From contig JAVVEH010000049.1 of NCBI GenBank assembly GCA_032251435.1, positions 1 through 31,360 on the forward strand: a DNA stretch of 31,360 nucleotides, in the 5' to 3' direction. Below, piece by piece: positions 31,316 through 31,360 of the stretch. The notes beneath the pieces are model-generated. The model did not search any database, was not told the DNA's origin, and saw only the letters and a list, made by a program, of their open reading frames with translations. The position numbers and the translations under genes were made by a program. Every line of letters starts with the position of its first letter. Position 1 is the first letter of the stretch. The stretch is from JAVVEH01 sp032251435. Its GTDB lineage: Bacteria > Verrucomicrobiota > Lentisphaeria > Oligosphaerales > MVZH01.

Positions 31316-31360
31316 ACAGATGAACAGATGAACAGATGAACAGATGAACAGATGAACAGA
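31242..31360. repeat. 8-bp tandem repeat (GAACAGRG/GAACAGAT)n reaching the window edge
   Basis: About 15 tandem 8-bp units: first a mixture of GAACAGAG and GAACAGGG, then, from about 31306, uniform GAACAGAT. The first 74 bases lie inside the 3' end of the large membrane protein gene and encode an 8-residue periodic Gly/Thr/Glu/Gln/Asn/Arg tail. The gene stops as soon as the GAACAGAT variant supplies TGA in frame. The array continues past the window. Confidence 0.95.

Noticed and set aside
31242..31360. CRISPR array
   Set aside because: Units are only 8 bp with no spacers; it is a simple tandem repeat.

Overview
The window looks like chromosome from a Gram-negative bacterium of fairly high G+C content. 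An outer membrane is implied by a LolA-like carrier, a lipid A-type acyltransferase and a lipoprotein. The non-coding stretches carry degenerate short repeats of the ACCACGAAACAC, GCCGGTACACC and GAACAGGG kinds. From memory these are common in PVC-superphylum genomes (Kiritimatiellota, Lentisphaerota and relatives), but the taxonomic call is tentative.

Left end (1-4962, minus strand): a compact, visibly A+T-richer restriction-modification cassette. It runs from an Xre-type controller to a complete C5-cytosine DNA methyltransferase, a GHKL (MutL/MORC-like) ATPase and a Z1-domain helicase-like protein. This matches the MutL-homologue/Z1 R-M systems described by Iyer, Abhiman and Aravind. The Z1 reading frame is broken just after its IAIGG motif, about 50 bases from the window edge, so the system may be inactivated here.

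4963-8381: repeat-bearing accessory sequence holding a winged-helix/nucleotidyltransferase pair (AbiE-like toxin-antitoxin layout) and, on the minus strand, a Mut7-C RNase with an N-terminal ubiquitin-like domain.

8382-26979: an apparent single operon of 18 recognisable plus-strand genes, most joined by 4-nt stop/start overlaps. It combines the backbone of an aryl-polyene-type fatty acid/polyketide cluster with enzymes that are not usual for such clusters. The backbone is a FabG-like ketoreductase, two ketosynthases, a Cys-less KS-like partner, an ACP, dehydratases, a thioesterase, a PaaK-like ligase, a PlsC acyltransferase, LolA, an MMPL exporter, a DUF3261-like lipoprotein, GT2 and an LpxL-type acyltransferase. 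The additions are a CrtI/RetSat-like FAD oxidoreductase, a radical SAM-SPASM protein fused to a hotdog dehydratase, and two consecutive B12-binding-type radical SAM enzymes. A radical-SAM/phytoene-desaturase/type II FAS combination recalls the proposed ladderane clusters of anammox planctomycetes. I infer a membrane-anchored, unusually modified polyunsaturated or polycyclic acyl lipid. This is the most interesting system in the window.

27200-31360: a 1371-residue multi-pass membrane protein of unknown function with an internal duplication. Its C-terminus runs into an 8-bp tandem repeat that reaches the window edge.
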